The notes below the pieces were generated by a model, which did not search any database, was not told where the DNA came from, and saw only the letters and a program-made list of their open reading frames with translations. This document shows, piece by piece, positions 42,141-54,900 of a stretch of DNA of 64,000 bases. Both the position numbers and the translations under genes were made by a program. Source of the DNA: Mermis nigrescens (taxonomy: Eukaryota > Nematoda > Enoplea > Mermithida > Mermithidae); contig JAVLUZ010000154.1 of NCBI GenBank assembly GCA_036768485.1, positions 21,443,896-21,507,895 of the forward strand, read 5' to 3'. Every line of letters begins with the position of its first letter. Within the stretch, counting starts at the first letter, position 1.

Positions 42141-42639
42141 TTATAACATTACGGTATAGGCAACGTTTTTTCTAGGCAACATTACAGTCAATGGTTTTAC
42201 TTTACGACGTTCGTGGTTTTAAATTAGCGGATTTCTACTTTTAAGCAACCCTAGATGAAAACACAGCCATACAGTGTTGCCAGGACCGTGGTTTGTTATG
42301 GCAATATCCGTAGTGCCAAATTTGTAGTGCGCTTATGATTTTCAAAGGTCCATCAAAAAATATTTTTCGCTGTCAACCATGCATGATTCTCTCATTCACT
42401 CAAATCGGATACCTTCTTTGACAACTCAACTTACTTCGCTTGTTTCTGGCCTTGGACCGTTTCAAACAAGCAGATTATATGGAGCAGTTGGGGATTGGAT
42501 GCAAAAACATGGTAGCCGACTGGAAAAACTTTTGCTGTGACATATGTCAGCAGTACTTACTAGAAAATCCCATCAGAATGCATTTCAATGCAATGATGAA
42601 ATAGTAATGAACTGTTATAAGCCTCATTCATTTTTGTAC

Positions 42640-42975
42640 AACTGAGGTGGCATGGCTTAGCTGTTGACTCTGTGAACCATAACCAAAAGGTCTGCAGTTC
42701 GATCCCAGACTGCTTTAGAAAAATTCAATAGGTCCTAAAGTACACAAGTACCGCTTTCTTCCCCTAACTTGAATTTATTCAAATCTAGATTAATTGATGT
42801 CGAATTTATCTAAATTTATCAGAGGGCTAGGCTAGAATCGTCATTTTTATGACTCGCTCGTTGCCTTTTGCTGTACATTTTTACTTTATTGACCATACGC
42901 TTTATTACTCTCCTGCATCCTTCAGCTATTGCCGCTTTCAGCAATTAATTATTTCAGTTCGGTTCAGTTCAATTT
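42640..42975 (+). mobile_element. tRNA-derived SINE with a LINE-like 3' tail
   Basis: The head (42645-42717) has an RNA polymerase III A-box-like TGGCTTAGCTG and a B-box-like AGTTCGATCCC inside an arm-like GGTCTGCAG...CAGACTGC. The body from about 42765 matches the 3' end of the resident LINE (compare 48665-48870), including ATCTAGATTAATTGATGTCG and TGACTCGCTC. It ends in GTTCGGTTCAGTTC. This is the layout of a SINE mobilised by its partner LINE. Confidence 0.75.
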
Positions 42976-44165
42976 TTTCCATTTTCGAGCGATTTTCCAT
43001 CCTAGCCATGAGAATAAAATTTTGCTGAAGAAATCAAAATATCAACGATTTTAGCTCAATCCTTCATAAAAAAACCATTTTCAGTGAAAATTTGAGAATG
43101 AAAAATTTTTCAGTTATATTTTCTGGCGATTTTCCATCTTGGCCTTGGATAGTATTGTTTTGCTACTAGATCAGCTAGAATTTGGAACGATCTTCCACAA
43201 AATATTCGAATTCTCCAAATGTTGAGATATTTAATAGAAATTTGAAAAGGACGATTTCGGGATTTTTCGGATGGGGCACACGTGAGCGCAATCTATTTGC
43301 CTGTGTGTCCAGGACATTTCGCATTGCACTATGCTACTTTATTTTCCTTGTGACTTTGTTTTACCCTTGTTTTTTTCCGAATAAAGTATTAGTAATAGTA
43401 TTAGGTATTTTCATCTATAGATGTTAGAATATCCATGATTTTACGCTTAATCGCTTCTTATGTTAAGAACCATTTTTAGTGGAAAAATTCGAAAAATAGA
43501 AAATTTTCCGCCAGCTTTCGATTTTCCAGCTCTTACCTGTTTTTCCCATTTTCTATTTCCGGCCTAACATTCCATTTTCCCATTTCCGGACTCTTATCCA
43601 TGCCCTTAAAAATCTGGAATGTTTCGGGAACAATACACATTTTTTAACCAAACTTCTTGGAGTTTTTGCAAGATGGTGTGAACCGATTTTGGCGCCATTC
43701 TGGCAGAACTGCCATACAATTTGCGCAAAACTGTACTTTGCGGCCACTCAAAAGATGTGCGGAAAAAAGAAATAAACCAAATCCATACAAAGCTCACAGA
43801 GTTGCGGTACTTCAAACATCGATACTTCGACATTTACCATTTTGAGCCACTTTTAGAATTTTTGCAGTTTATCAGAAATTTTCCAATTTTACTAAAAACA
43901 GACATATTTTTCTACCATTGTCAAGGTCGCAGATTCACAAAAAAATTAAGTTGTACTGCGCGGAAACCGAGATTGAGAAAAATCTTTTGTGATTTTTTTG
44001 CACAAATTTTTCTAGAATTTTTTAATTTTACCATTTTTAGCATTGTTTACATCCAGTTAAGATTTCTACTTAAATACGATTCAAACAGCATTTTTGGATA
44101 TCTCAAAGTTCCATTCATTTGAAGATTCAAACAGTGGAATGCAGAATAACATGCAACCAATTTAG
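42976..44165. other. LINE-region spacer
   Basis: Positions 43160-43420 resemble LINE 3' sequence (TTTGGAACGATCTTCCACAA, and a TATTAGTAATAGTATTAG tail), probably another truncated copy. Blocks with TTCCGAAAATGGAAAATTTT-like text repeat at 40740-40970, 43000-43130 and 43440-43570. No host gene seen. Confidence 0.5.
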
Positions 44166-44236
44166 GTCGACCTAAGCATCTATACATCGACCTGAGCATC
44201 TATACATCGACCTAAGCATCTATACCTCGATCTAAG
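44166..44236. repeat. Short tandem repeat, 20-bp unit
   Basis: Three and a half copies of TCGACCTAAGCATCTATACA, with single-base changes. A similar CGACCTAAGC/GACTTAAGCGGGAG text recurs at 57830-57880 beside element C2. Confidence 0.85.
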
Positions 44237-44512
44237 CGGGAGCGCACCCCGATTCCTAAGCAGCCGAAATCACCTTCTCAGATACATCTAAGCCTGGGCC
44301 TAAACGTCATTTAAGCAGAAACTTGAATTTCTACACATCTTATCAAGTAAAATGACAGTCAAGTTACGATAATTGATCACCGGCTTGTCTTACTATTATT
44401 ACAATACACATTATGGGCGGTAAAATCAGCGGATCAAAAATTTACGTCAACAATCAACACTCTAAATCACCACCACAACGAACGGGAAATTTTACTCTCC
44501 TTAATACAGAAG

Positions 44513-47500
44513 ATGACAATAATAGTCTTTTGTGTCATTTGGCGCGGGACAGTTACGGATAGTCATATTTCGGCTGTTCAATGTGGTCTATGTCATAAGT
44601 GGGCACATGCTGAGTGCCTCAATCTACCATCAGCACTTATTTCATATTTCAATTGTTCGTCCTGTACTGACGCTTCTTACTCTTTTCCATTCGCTTTCTG
44701 CCTCCTGTGTAAACCCCCGTTCGAAAATTTGCTGCTTTACCGGCTAGGATGGCTACTCTCTTAGAATCTCGCCTACACTCAATTGAATCAAAAATCGGCG
44801 CTTCTACGTCACCCAGCATCGCCGATATAGGCTTATTAATTCAAGATGGTCTAGAACGTGAATCAAAAAAGTCGAATGCAGTCGCATTTGGTTTAGCCGG
44901 TAATCTAACGATGACCTTGCTTCGGTTAAATCTTTAATTGATGATTATAATAAAGACTCTGATTTTTCATCTGCTGATATAACGCAGGTATTTAGAGATC
45001 GGTCCCAAATATTCAGACAAACCTCAGTTTCTGAAAGTTTGTCTTTCTTTGTCACGTGCTCAACGTCGCTTCATTGGTCTTATCAACAAAGTTGTCCGCC
45101 CTGCAAATCCAACAAACGCCTACTCGAAATTACGTGCGCGACCGGATTTGTCATTTCTTCAGCGAAAACGTCAGCGTGAACTTAACGACGCGAGTTGCAC
45201 CAACGACTGGACGCGGGCGAGACTAATCCATATATCGACTTTAGGGATGACTGTGTGAAGAAGAAAAAGTACGAGTCTATGATCCTCGTTCTACAGCCCC
45301 TAAACCATCTAATCCCAAATTTCGTGCTCAACATGGTCAACACGCGTCTAATATTTAGGTAACCTCGCCCCGTTATTTTGTTAATATTAAATGTTTGCTA
45401 TGTAATTCTCGTAGTATTGTGAATAAGTTAGGGGAACTTCACTTTCTGTTAAATACTGCAAAATTCGATATATTATTTTTTTGTGAAACCTGGTTAAATG
45501 AATCTATTTCCGACAGTCTATTATGTCCGTTAAAAAATTATATTATTCTCCGATCAGATCGTAAAAATAAGCGGGGAGGTGGAGTTTTAATTTTTGCTAA
45601 ACCTCATCTTTATGCTCGATGCGTTAAAGTTCCTGCTTCTCTGTTTGTGTCTGATACTTTAGTAGTTGAAATTTTAAAAGGTGGAGATGTTATAAGATGT
45701 TTGTTAGTTTATAGACCTCCTCAGTATGATTTTGATACTGCAATTCGATATGTAATTTAATTGAATGGGTTACTAATAGTTGTCATCCCATTATTATAGT
45801 AGGGGATCTAAATTTGCCTAAAATTGATTGGTTTCATGGTACTTTTACATTTAATCCATTAAACGAATTATTTTTTGATTAGTTATCAGCTAGTGGTCTG
45901 CAACAGTTAGTTAAAGAAAATACTCACGATAATACTTTGATTGATGTAGTATTTGCTGCTATATAACGTTTTTAATATCCAGGTTCTTCCTCCTTTTTCA
46001 ACAAGCGACCATAATTCGATTTCTTTTGAAATTTTAACTAGAACTTTTCAAGATGGAGATAAACCTTGCTTAAATTTCAATAAAGCGGACTACGAGAGTA
46101 TAGCTACTTCTTTATCCTCTGTTTCTTGGCCTGACATTTTTTCTACATGCTCAACAAATAATGACATGTATAATGTTTTTTAAGTATATTAAATCCTCTT
46201 ATTTTTAGTTTTGTACCTACTTTTAGGGCTAAATTAAAATTCTAAATACCCTAAAAGCTTAAATAAATAATTTCTTAAAAAACGTTCTCTATGGGATAAG
46301 TATAAAAGGTGTAAAACTCTAGGAACTAAAGTTAAATATCGAAATCATTGTAAGGCTCTACGTAGAACTATTCATAATTATTTCTCTTCTCAAGAAAACA
46401 AATTGCTCAAGAATAATAATCCTAAAGCTTTCTATACTTTTGTAAATAATAGGTTAAAAAGTCGCAGTGAAATTCCTCCTCTAACATTTTCTGATAATAA
46501 TGTTATAACCGATTCATTACGTAAGGCTAACATTTTTAATGATTATTTCGCTTCAGTGTTTTCTAGTGACATTACTAACGCGAATTTTCTTTTTCAGAAG
46601 CGCTGTGATTTTTCGCTTTCTGACGTTATTTTTAGTGAGGATCGCGTATTGGAAGCCATTAACCATCTAAATACGTCTATTGCAGTTGGCCCCGATGGCA
46701 TATGTAATCTTTTTATTAAAAAATTGTCGTTTCAAATGATAAAGCCGTTAGTTAGTATTTTCACTGTATCTTTTCTGTCTGGAAATATTCCCGAGCTTTG
46801 GAGCATGGCACATGCTATTCCAATATTAAAAAGGGGGATCCAGCATTAGTGGATAATTACAGGCCCGTTTCTCTTTGTTGTTCTATTGCCAAAATTATGG
46901 AAAGAATTATTAATAGTCAATTGTTAGACTTTCTTAAGGTTAATAAACTAATATCTCCTTTTCAATTTGGTTTTCAAAAGAATAAATCTTGTGAAACACA
47001 ATTGTTAAAGTGTAAATTTTCATGGATTCAGTCGTTAGCTAAAAAAGAAACTGTTGATATAATATATTTAGATTTCTCTAAAGCTTTTGATGAAGTAAAT
47101 ATGGAAAAACTTCTTATTAAGTTAAACGGATATGGAATAAACGGTAATTTGTATGCATGGTCAAAGGCCTATTTGTTTAATCGTTCCCAATGTGTTCGCG
47201 TTAATCAGTCTTTTTCAGATTATGTGCCTGTTACCAGCGGTGTCGTCCAAGGAAGTGTCCTTGGACCTACGCTCTTTTCGATTTTTATAAATGATATATG
47301 TGATAATATTTGTAGTACGGTTTATATGTTCGCAGATGATATCAAAATTTTCAATATTAGTCGTAACTGTAAATTATTACAGTCTGATTTAGATAAGATT
47401 ATTGACTGGGCGATTGCATGGGATTTACCTATTTCTCGAACCAAAAGTCAAGTTCTATATTTGGGTAATAATAATCAAAAAGCTGTTTATAGACTAAATG

Positions 47501-48252
47501 GGGAAATTATTTCTAGTGATCCGTTTGTCCGTGATTTAGGAGTTTTGATTCCTCGAAATTTAAAATTTAAGGAACATTATAATTCTTTGATTAAAAAAGC
47601 TTTCTTTAGATGTATTTTAATACGCAAATCATTTTTTCGCGTGATAAAGGTAATCTTGTTAAAGCTTATAGTTGTTATGTTAGACCTTTATTAGAGTATT
47701 GTTGCAGTGTATGGAACCCCTCTTATCTTAAGGATATAGATAGATTGGAAGCTGTTCAACGTAGATTCACTAAATATATTTTTGGCTATAATAATATTCT
47801 TTCTTACGAGGATCGTTTAACACAACTTAAATTGTGCAGACTTGAATTAAGACGCTTGCAGATTTGTCTGTGTATGATGTATCAAATTATTTGTCATAAA
47901 TCATGTTTGGACGCTGATGATTTTTTTGTATTTAATCATAATATTACCCGTAGCATTAATAGATTTAAATTAGTCATACCTATTGTACATTCTAATTTAG
48001 AAAAGTTTGATTTCTTTTACAAATACATCGCAGTTTGGAACGATCTTCCTGACTTCATTGTTTCTTCCCCTAACCTAAACATATTTAAATCTAGATTAGC
48101 AAACTTTGATTTATCTAGATATCTTGTGGGGCGCGCGTAAAACTTGTCATTCCATTGACTCGCATGTCCCTTTACTAATTCGTAATTGCATTTATTATAT
48201 ATCTTGTCATTTTGTATTTTAACTGTTGGTATTAGTAATAAATTTTCTTTCA
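44513..48252 (+). pseudogene. CR1/L2-like non-LTR retrotransposon, nearly full-length, degenerate
   Basis: Order of parts: a PHD-like zinc finger from ORF1 (44575-44680, AVQCGLCHKWAHAEC then FNCSSC). Then an apurinic endonuclease domain (45395-46030: ILCNSR-type start, FCETWLNESI, RGGGVLIF, GDLNLPKIDW, STSDHNSISF). Then reverse transcriptase (46400-47690: VGPDGICNLF, DNYRPVSLCC, FGFQKNKSC, YLDFSKAFDEV, GVVQGSVLGPTLFSIFINDI, FADDIKIF). Then a C-terminal region to 48140. Stops or frameshifts near 45760, 45880, 46190, 46830 and 47620 break it. The 3' end is a GTAATAAATTTTCTTTC-like tail. It is plausibly the partner LINE of the SINE at 42640. Confidence 0.93.
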
Positions 48253-48366
48253 TTTCATAAAAATTTTAAAACTAAAATTTCCTTCCGCGCGATAAAAGTC
48301 AATTTTTCGTAATCAGCGACCTTGAAAATGTCAGCTAAATGTTTTTAGCCCAAATTCGGAACATTT

Positions 48367-48892
48367 TTGGTAAACTGTCAATACCCCCACTTTAATGTAG
48401 CTATATCCCGAGTAACTTGTTCAATCGTTTTTGCTCACATCGCCACTGACTTTTCTGATGCCCTACTTTTTAAAACACCTCTGATCCACATTTATATTCT
48501 CGCTTACATTGCCTGCCACCTGAGTGCATGGTCCGTTTTCCATGAAATTTTTTTCCGCACTTCCTTTTTGCATGTCCTCCTCATTTCAATCAATGTCGTT
48601 CCTTTCCACAAACATTTGCAAGTTTTCCGTTCACATCTCTGTTTGGAATCACCTACCTGATTTTGTAGTCTCTCCTCTAACTTAAATATATTCAAATCTA
48701 GATTAATTGATGTCGACTTATCCAAATTTATTATAGGGCGGGCTTAAATCGTCATTTTCATGACTCGCTCATCGCCTTTTGCTGTACGCTTTTATTCTTT
48801 TGACCGTACGTTTTATTACTCTTTTGCATCCTACGTAATTGTCACGTTTCAGTAATAAATTATTTCATTCATTCATTCATTCACCATAAAGT
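48367..48892 (+). mobile_element. Second LINE 3'-end copy with (ATTC)n tail
   Basis: It has CTCTGTTTGGAATCACCTACC and ATCTAGATTAATTGATGTCG, as in the other LINE copies, and ends TTATTTCATTCATTCATTC. CR1/L2 elements commonly end in short tandem repeats. It lies directly downstream of the larger copy, suggesting insertion next to it. Confidence 0.75.
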
Positions 48893-49369
48893 AAAGTTTA
48901 GCCCAAACTTGTTTTTACGTCTTTCTTTAACGATTTCAGCGTGTTTTGTAAAAAACCTCACTCTCATAACCCATTTTTGCGGATTTATGACGAAACATCT
49001 CTGCATGTACTCCGGCAAGATTTTTGGCTTATGACTCATATGTTTACAGTAAAAATTTCTAATTTAAACCAAAAGGGCAAATTAAGTTAAATTATACACT
49101 TAATTGCTTTACGTAGTAGGGTTTTCTGTCGTTAAAGTTCAAATTCTTCTGTCATGGTCAAAAACGCACTAAGTTTTGTGCTCCATGCTCAAATTGTATT
49201 ATGCAACTATAGTCTTTTCCATTACAAACAGCCCATTTGATCTTTATTACTGTATTACTTTCTTACCGCACAAATCGCTTCTTCAATAACGTTCTGGTAG
49301 CGGCTGGTTGCTTTAAACTCTTGAATTAAACTTAACTGAAATAATTTATTACTGAAAACGCGACAATTA

Positions 49370-49540
49370 TGAAGGATGCAAGAAAGTAATGAAACGTACA
49401 GTCAATAAAGTAGAAGCGTACAGCAAAAGGCGACGAGCGAGTCATAAAAATGACGATTCAATTAATCTAGATTTGAATATATTTAAGTTAGGGGAAGAAA
49501 CAAAAAAATCAGGTAGGTAATTCCAACCAAAGATATACTT
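49370..49540 (-). mobile_element. LINE 3'-end fragment, reversed
   Basis: Reverse complement of the LINE 3' region: GTACAGCAAAAGGCGACGAG, GAGTCATAAAAATGACGATT, and ATTAATCTAGATTTGAATAT. About 170 bp. Confidence 0.8.
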
Positions 49541-49699
49541 TTAAAAAAATCGAATTTTTGTAAACTCTTCTTATTGATTTTAAGTATATTTTGCTGAACA
49601 CCAGGCGCAGCAACACAATATGGTGGCAGCACAAATGTAGGTCCTTAACAGCGCAACAGTTGTAGTCTTATTGCTAATACTGTATTTTACGAGAACCTG

Positions 49700-49890
49700 G
49701 TCGGAACAATGAGGAAAACGTCGCAGGAGAATTCTCCTGAATTCAGGAGGATCTAAAATTTTCAGAAGCAGGAGCAGGAGAATGGGCTTTTCAGAAGAAG
49801 TTGTAAACATGCAGGAGAATGCAGGAGAATTTTAAAATGTCAGGAGGATTCAGTGGAATCCTGAAAATCTAGGAGAATTCAAGAGAATTT
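49700..49890. repeat. CAGGAGAAT-rich repeat
   Basis: Degenerate repeats of CAGGAGAAT(T). Similar text at 57710-57830 ends in CCTGGCAACACTG, which resembles a hAT terminus (CAGTGTTGCCAGG). No paired ends with a TSD could be shown. Confidence 0.55.
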
Positions 49891-50094
49891 TCAAAACTTA
49901 AACAGCAAGTTTTAATGACTATCATACATTAACCTTCTTACTGTAGTTACTTGGTTGTATATAATTTTATACTTAGATCTTTCACATTAAGAATTTATTT
50001 CGTTCATAGTCAAGACGACCGTTTTTTTCCACTTTTTGGTCTATTTGTCAACCAAAATTTTGGGAAATGAAAAAAATTTTTGGGCTTGGTTGGC

Positions 50095-50760
50095 ATTTGT
50101 GGAAAATTTTTGTAATGTTAAAAATGCGTTTTAGAGAGTTGAAACTTCAAAAAAATTTTTTTTAATTTTAAAATTTAAAATTTTAGCGCTTTCTTTTAAC
50201 ATGTTCTAAGTACTGAGCAAAAAAACTGCTCATCTGAAGTTTATTCGTTAGTTTTCAGAAAGTACCATATTCTTAAGTTACTCCGAAAATCCTTATTTTC
50301 TGCACGGATTCAGTTAGTTTTTAATGCAAAAATGCGTTTTAGAGAAGTGAAACTACAAAAATCTTTTCGGCGCTTCGCGCCGAATTGATTTAATTCTTTT
50401 TTTGTTATTAATATTTGAGGCGCGCCGCGTCAACTGCAGCATTTTTATCGAAAATTTGATCTAGAACTTTACTACGATTGAGAATCCTTATCTTCTGCAT
50501 GGATTCGGTTAGTTTTTATAATGCAAAAATGCGTTTCAGAGTCGTGAAACTTCAAAAATTTTCAATTGATTTAATTCTTACTTGTTATTGATGTTTAAGC
50601 CCCGCGGCGCCAATTGCAGCATTTTTATCGATTATCTGGTCCTAGAACTCCACTACGATTGAAAATCCTTACCTTCTGCACAGTTTTTGAAATGCAAAAA
50701 TGGTTTAGAGAGCTAAAATTTCAAAATTTTCTGGCGCATCGCGCCATTTGGTAAATTATT
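50095..50760. repeat. Tandem repeat of about 185-195 bp
   Basis: Two and a half diverged units with marker CCTTATYTTCTGCAYGGATT at 50291, 50486 and 50667. Each unit holds AATGCAAAAATGCGTTT and a GGCGC-type hairpin or its remnant (50370, 50420, 50605, 50733). Confidence 0.75.
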
Positions 50761-52969
50761 GTTTTAATTGTCAAAAACGACTTCAGAATTGGCTAAAATG
50801 CTTTACTGAAGGAAGGAAATTCAAGTTTCAACATAAATAGTGATCGATCGGGGCCCCAGCCCCGGCCCCGGCAATCCCCGGCCATTTTTAGGCATCCCCG
50901 GCCCCGGCCGGGGCAAGGTCAAAAATGGCCGGGGCCGGGGAAAAATTTAGTGTAATTCGTATTTTGCACAGGCTGTGATACTGGCACTTATTTATCAATG
51001 AGCAAGTGTTAATTTTGAGAACTGTACTCATTAGACCATATGTATACTTACTTAGTCCTTGTTATAACTTTGCTACTGTGTATAAATTAGCTTTTACTGA
51101 ATAAATGTTTAGGAAAATCTGCATGTTTTCGATTCCTCCACTTAACTTATTTAAACTAAATGCTACTTTTAACTCATTCATTCATAGCTATGGCTAAAAG
51201 ATTTAGAGTTGACAAATACGTTCTATTTCTAGTTGGAAATTGTACGTTTTCAACAAACTATTTTTACAAAAAACACTTTTACATTTAATTGAATGGGAAC
51301 CGCGTGCTACAAAACGCGTTTCTTGTGTAATAGTTATAAGGACGGAGGTTAATTATAGGCGAATGTAAACTATGCTGCAGAATCGCATCCGATCCAATAA
51401 ACTAAATATGTCTCAAATAGTTTCCTAAGGTCCAGAGTTGAAGGAGGGATGAAATCACAAATTGGAGGACCAGAAAATAGAGTGGTGTACTATTATTAGC
51501 CGACTCTATTTTGTTGTGCGAGCTTCTTGTGCTTGTACAAAGATCTCCGAAAAGGTCTTTGTATTAGCTAACAAATTTTTGTAGCTATATTATATAAATA
51601 TATTTTTAAACATAACTATTTTCGCATACTATCAGTATGTGACAGTGTTTTTTCGTACAATGTACCTTTGTATATACATGAACAAAGATGGTACCCAAAT
51701 GTCTTTGTAGATTTTGTACCAGTGTTTTTTTTGTACATGGTCCGTTTGTGCATGTACAAAGATGGTCCCCAAAAGTCTTTGTACATTTTGTACACACAAA
51801 TTTTTGGTTACTATAATATGGTACAGTAGCGATTTTAGTGTGGTAAAACAGGGTCTTTTGACTTTTGGTTGTATATTTTAGCTAATTTCTGGGTTTCTAA
51901 CACCGAAAATTACTAAAATTGTCTCAAAACGGCACGAAGCGCCTAGAAATTTGACATTTTTCTATTCTAAATACAAATTTTGCCATTTTAAAGATATATA
52001 GGACAGAAAATTATTCATATCGGAGCGAAGCGCCGGAAAAATTTTGGAATTTCGCACCTTTTTACAGTTTTTATCTTCCCAAGAATCTTTGTACATGTAC
52101 AAAGATAGTCCTGGAAAAGTCTTTGTACATCGAGAAAAATCTTTGGCGAATACAAAAATACTGTTTTGTACATGCAAGTTTTTGTATACTTTAATATGGT
52201 ACAGTAACGATTTCAGTGTGGTAGAACATAGTTTTTCGACCTTTAGTCAGTGATCAGACCGAGGGTACTTTTTGGACCCTCGGCCTCAGCCGAGGCCGAG
52301 GCGCCTTAAAATCCTTGCCTCGGCCGAGGCCGAGGCCGAGGGTAATGCCGAGGGTCAAGCTTATATACCTATACCCATAAATAGTGCTCTTAGAATATTT
52401 TGTATGCACATGAGCTAGAGAATAATCATAGCATTGCACACTTTATCAAATGTCATTTTCAATAATGGTAGATTAAATGTGTGAAGGATTTATTGAATAA
52501 GTCAGCAGAATGAAAGCATACTTAATTTAACAAGTTGCCATTGGAGACTTGGAAAAGTTAATAAAAAATATGGCTGAACAAGCACTTAAAAAACTTTTAT
52601 TACTATACATAAATAAGAAAACAGTGTCAAAGAAATAAACGAACAAATGAAATAAGCTAAGTAAAGACAGAACTGTAGCCATTGTTGTGCTCGCTTTTGC
52701 AGTAATGCATGTTTAAACACGCTTTTTCAGTCATCCAATTCTGGTGTGGTAGGTAATATGACAGAAACTGCACTGTACTTTCCGATCATAGTTTCTCAAG
52801 GTCCAGAGTTGAGGGAAGGATAAATCCCAAAATGGGGGACCAGTAAATTGAATAGTGTCTTTGTATGAGCGAACAAATTTTTGTATATATTTTATATAAA
52901 TATATTTTTAAACATACGTGTTTTTACATACTGCCAGTGTGTGACCTGCAATCGGCATGCAGTCCTAAA

Positions 52970-53356
52970 CAGTGTTTTTTGTGCAAGATACCTTTTTACA
53001 TGTACAAAAATGGTATCCAAAAGTCTTTGAACATTTTGTACATGCAAATTTTTGTGTACTATTATAGTATGGTACAGTAGCAATTTAGTGTGGTAAAACA
53101 GGGGTTTTCGACCTTCGGTAGCGTATCTTAGCTAATTCCTGGGTTTCTGAATATTTGACATTTTTTCCATTCTAAATGCAAATTCTACTATTTTAAAGAT
53201 ATATAGGACAGACAATTACTGATGCGCCGAAAAATTTCGGAATTTTACACCTTTTTACAGTTTTTGTCTCTCCAAAAATCTTTGTGCATGTACAAAGACA
53301 GTCCTAAAAAGTCTCTGTACATTATTGAAAATCTTTGCCGAATACAAAAAACCGTG
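52970..53356. mobile_element. MITE A6, inside B3
   Basis: Starts CAGTGTTTTTTGTGCAAGAT and ends ATACAAAAAACCGTG. A perfect 8-bp duplication GTCCTAAA (52962-52969 and 53357-53364) flanks it. The site is the same as A2 and A3 when B3 is turned round. Confidence 0.93.
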
Positions 53357-54124
53357 GTCCTAAATGTGATAATTCGGCCTGGATATAGTTCATAAGATTA
53401 TTTGGCACGAAGCGCCGAAATTTTTATGAGCTTTTGATGAAATTTACACATAAACTTGACTGAGAAAGCTAAAACAATTTGTACTACAAAATCAGAAATA
53501 TTATAGATATTGTAATATGCCAATTAAATCTTGTAATAAGCACTACTGTGCTTAGAAATCCAATGCAACTTCAGGATAAATTAGTCAATTTTATCTTTGA
53601 GCGGCTAAATGTGCTGAGTTATTAAATAGTACTTTCTTTGCATAAAATTTTTAAACCAGCATAAATGGATACAAAAGATATTCAAATCTGCATAAAGATG
53701 CCTAGATTACACAAAAATTGATTTTTGAGTGTTAAATGCCTCTGCTTCAATCTGAATACAGTATATTAGCGATATTTTGCGCGAAGCGCCAACAATGTTT
53801 TTGAAATTTCCTAAAAAAATACTGAAAAACGATATAATTTATATCACTTTGTCCAAGAAAAATTTTAACATTGTATAAAAATGGCTCCAAAAAATGCACG
53901 AGCCAAAATTGATTTTTGGCAAAACCTGCATTTATTGGCCATTTTTAGGTGCGTTTTTGCGATTTTCGGCCGAAAATTCGTAATCATTTACGCCCTCTCC
54001 CATAAAAATGGCCGAAAACCATACGTGTAACAGGAAGAGCTTTGGGGAATTCCCCACCCACCCAGGGTTGGACGTCCTCCCCTAACCCTTCCCTCCAATG
54101 TCAGAAAATTTTGACCCACCCTCC

Positions 54125-54900
54125 CACTGTTTTTTTTTTGTACGAGACAGAAGATTTTGAGGCTCGTACAAAGATTTTCGGAGCCATCTTTGTACAATGT
54201 ACAAAGACTTTTTGGGCAAAGTAATAGTAATTTTAACGTTTTTTGGAGTATTTTTTAGCAAAATTTCTAAAAATTATCGGCGCTTCGCGCCGAGTATCAT
54301 AATAACATTCTATTTAGCTCCTAGCGCGGGCATTTAACACTCCAAAATCTATCTCTAAGCATCTTTGTACAGATTGAAGCATCTTTTACATCTATTTCCA
54401 CTGTTTTATAAAGATTTTATGCAGAAAAAAGAACTATTAAACAACTTTGCACTGTTTTCTGCCGTTTGAAGATAAAATTGACTCTTTTATCTTTGTGTTG
54501 CATTAAATTCATGAGCAAATTGGTGTCTATTTTGAGATTCAGTCAGCACATTGCAACCGCTTATTATTTATAATTGTGTAACGAAAGTCATTTTAACTTG
54601 CTGAGTCGAAATTTATGTGTAATTTCAACCTAAGACTCATGAAAATTTTGGCGTTTCGGGCCAAACTAATATAACTAGCTGAATTTAGGACAAAGTTACA
54701 CCTTTTGCGAAGAGTGCGGGTCACGGATAACAATCTAGTAGTACGTAAAAATGTGTATACATTCAATTGTATATCTATACGTTATATGCACAAAAAAATT
54801 TTCGCTCGTACAAAGACTTTTCCACATGCATGTTTTATAGTGACAGTTTGTCTATTTACTCTTGCTTACATTCAAAAATACTCTATCACTTCGGGAAATT
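54125..54900. repeat. A-type and related block within B3
   Basis: TTTTTTTTGTACGAGACAGA, then CTTTGTACAATGTACAAAGA, a GGCGCTTCGCGCC hairpin at 54280, and a diverged hairpin near 54650. Its position corresponds to nothing in B1 or B2, so it is probably a separate insertion that makes B3 longer. Confidence 0.6.

Noticed and set aside
42645..42717. Functional tRNA gene
   Set aside because: A- and B-box-like motifs are present, but the anticodon arm does not fold well and U33 is missing. The unit continues into a LINE-like tail, so it is a SINE head.
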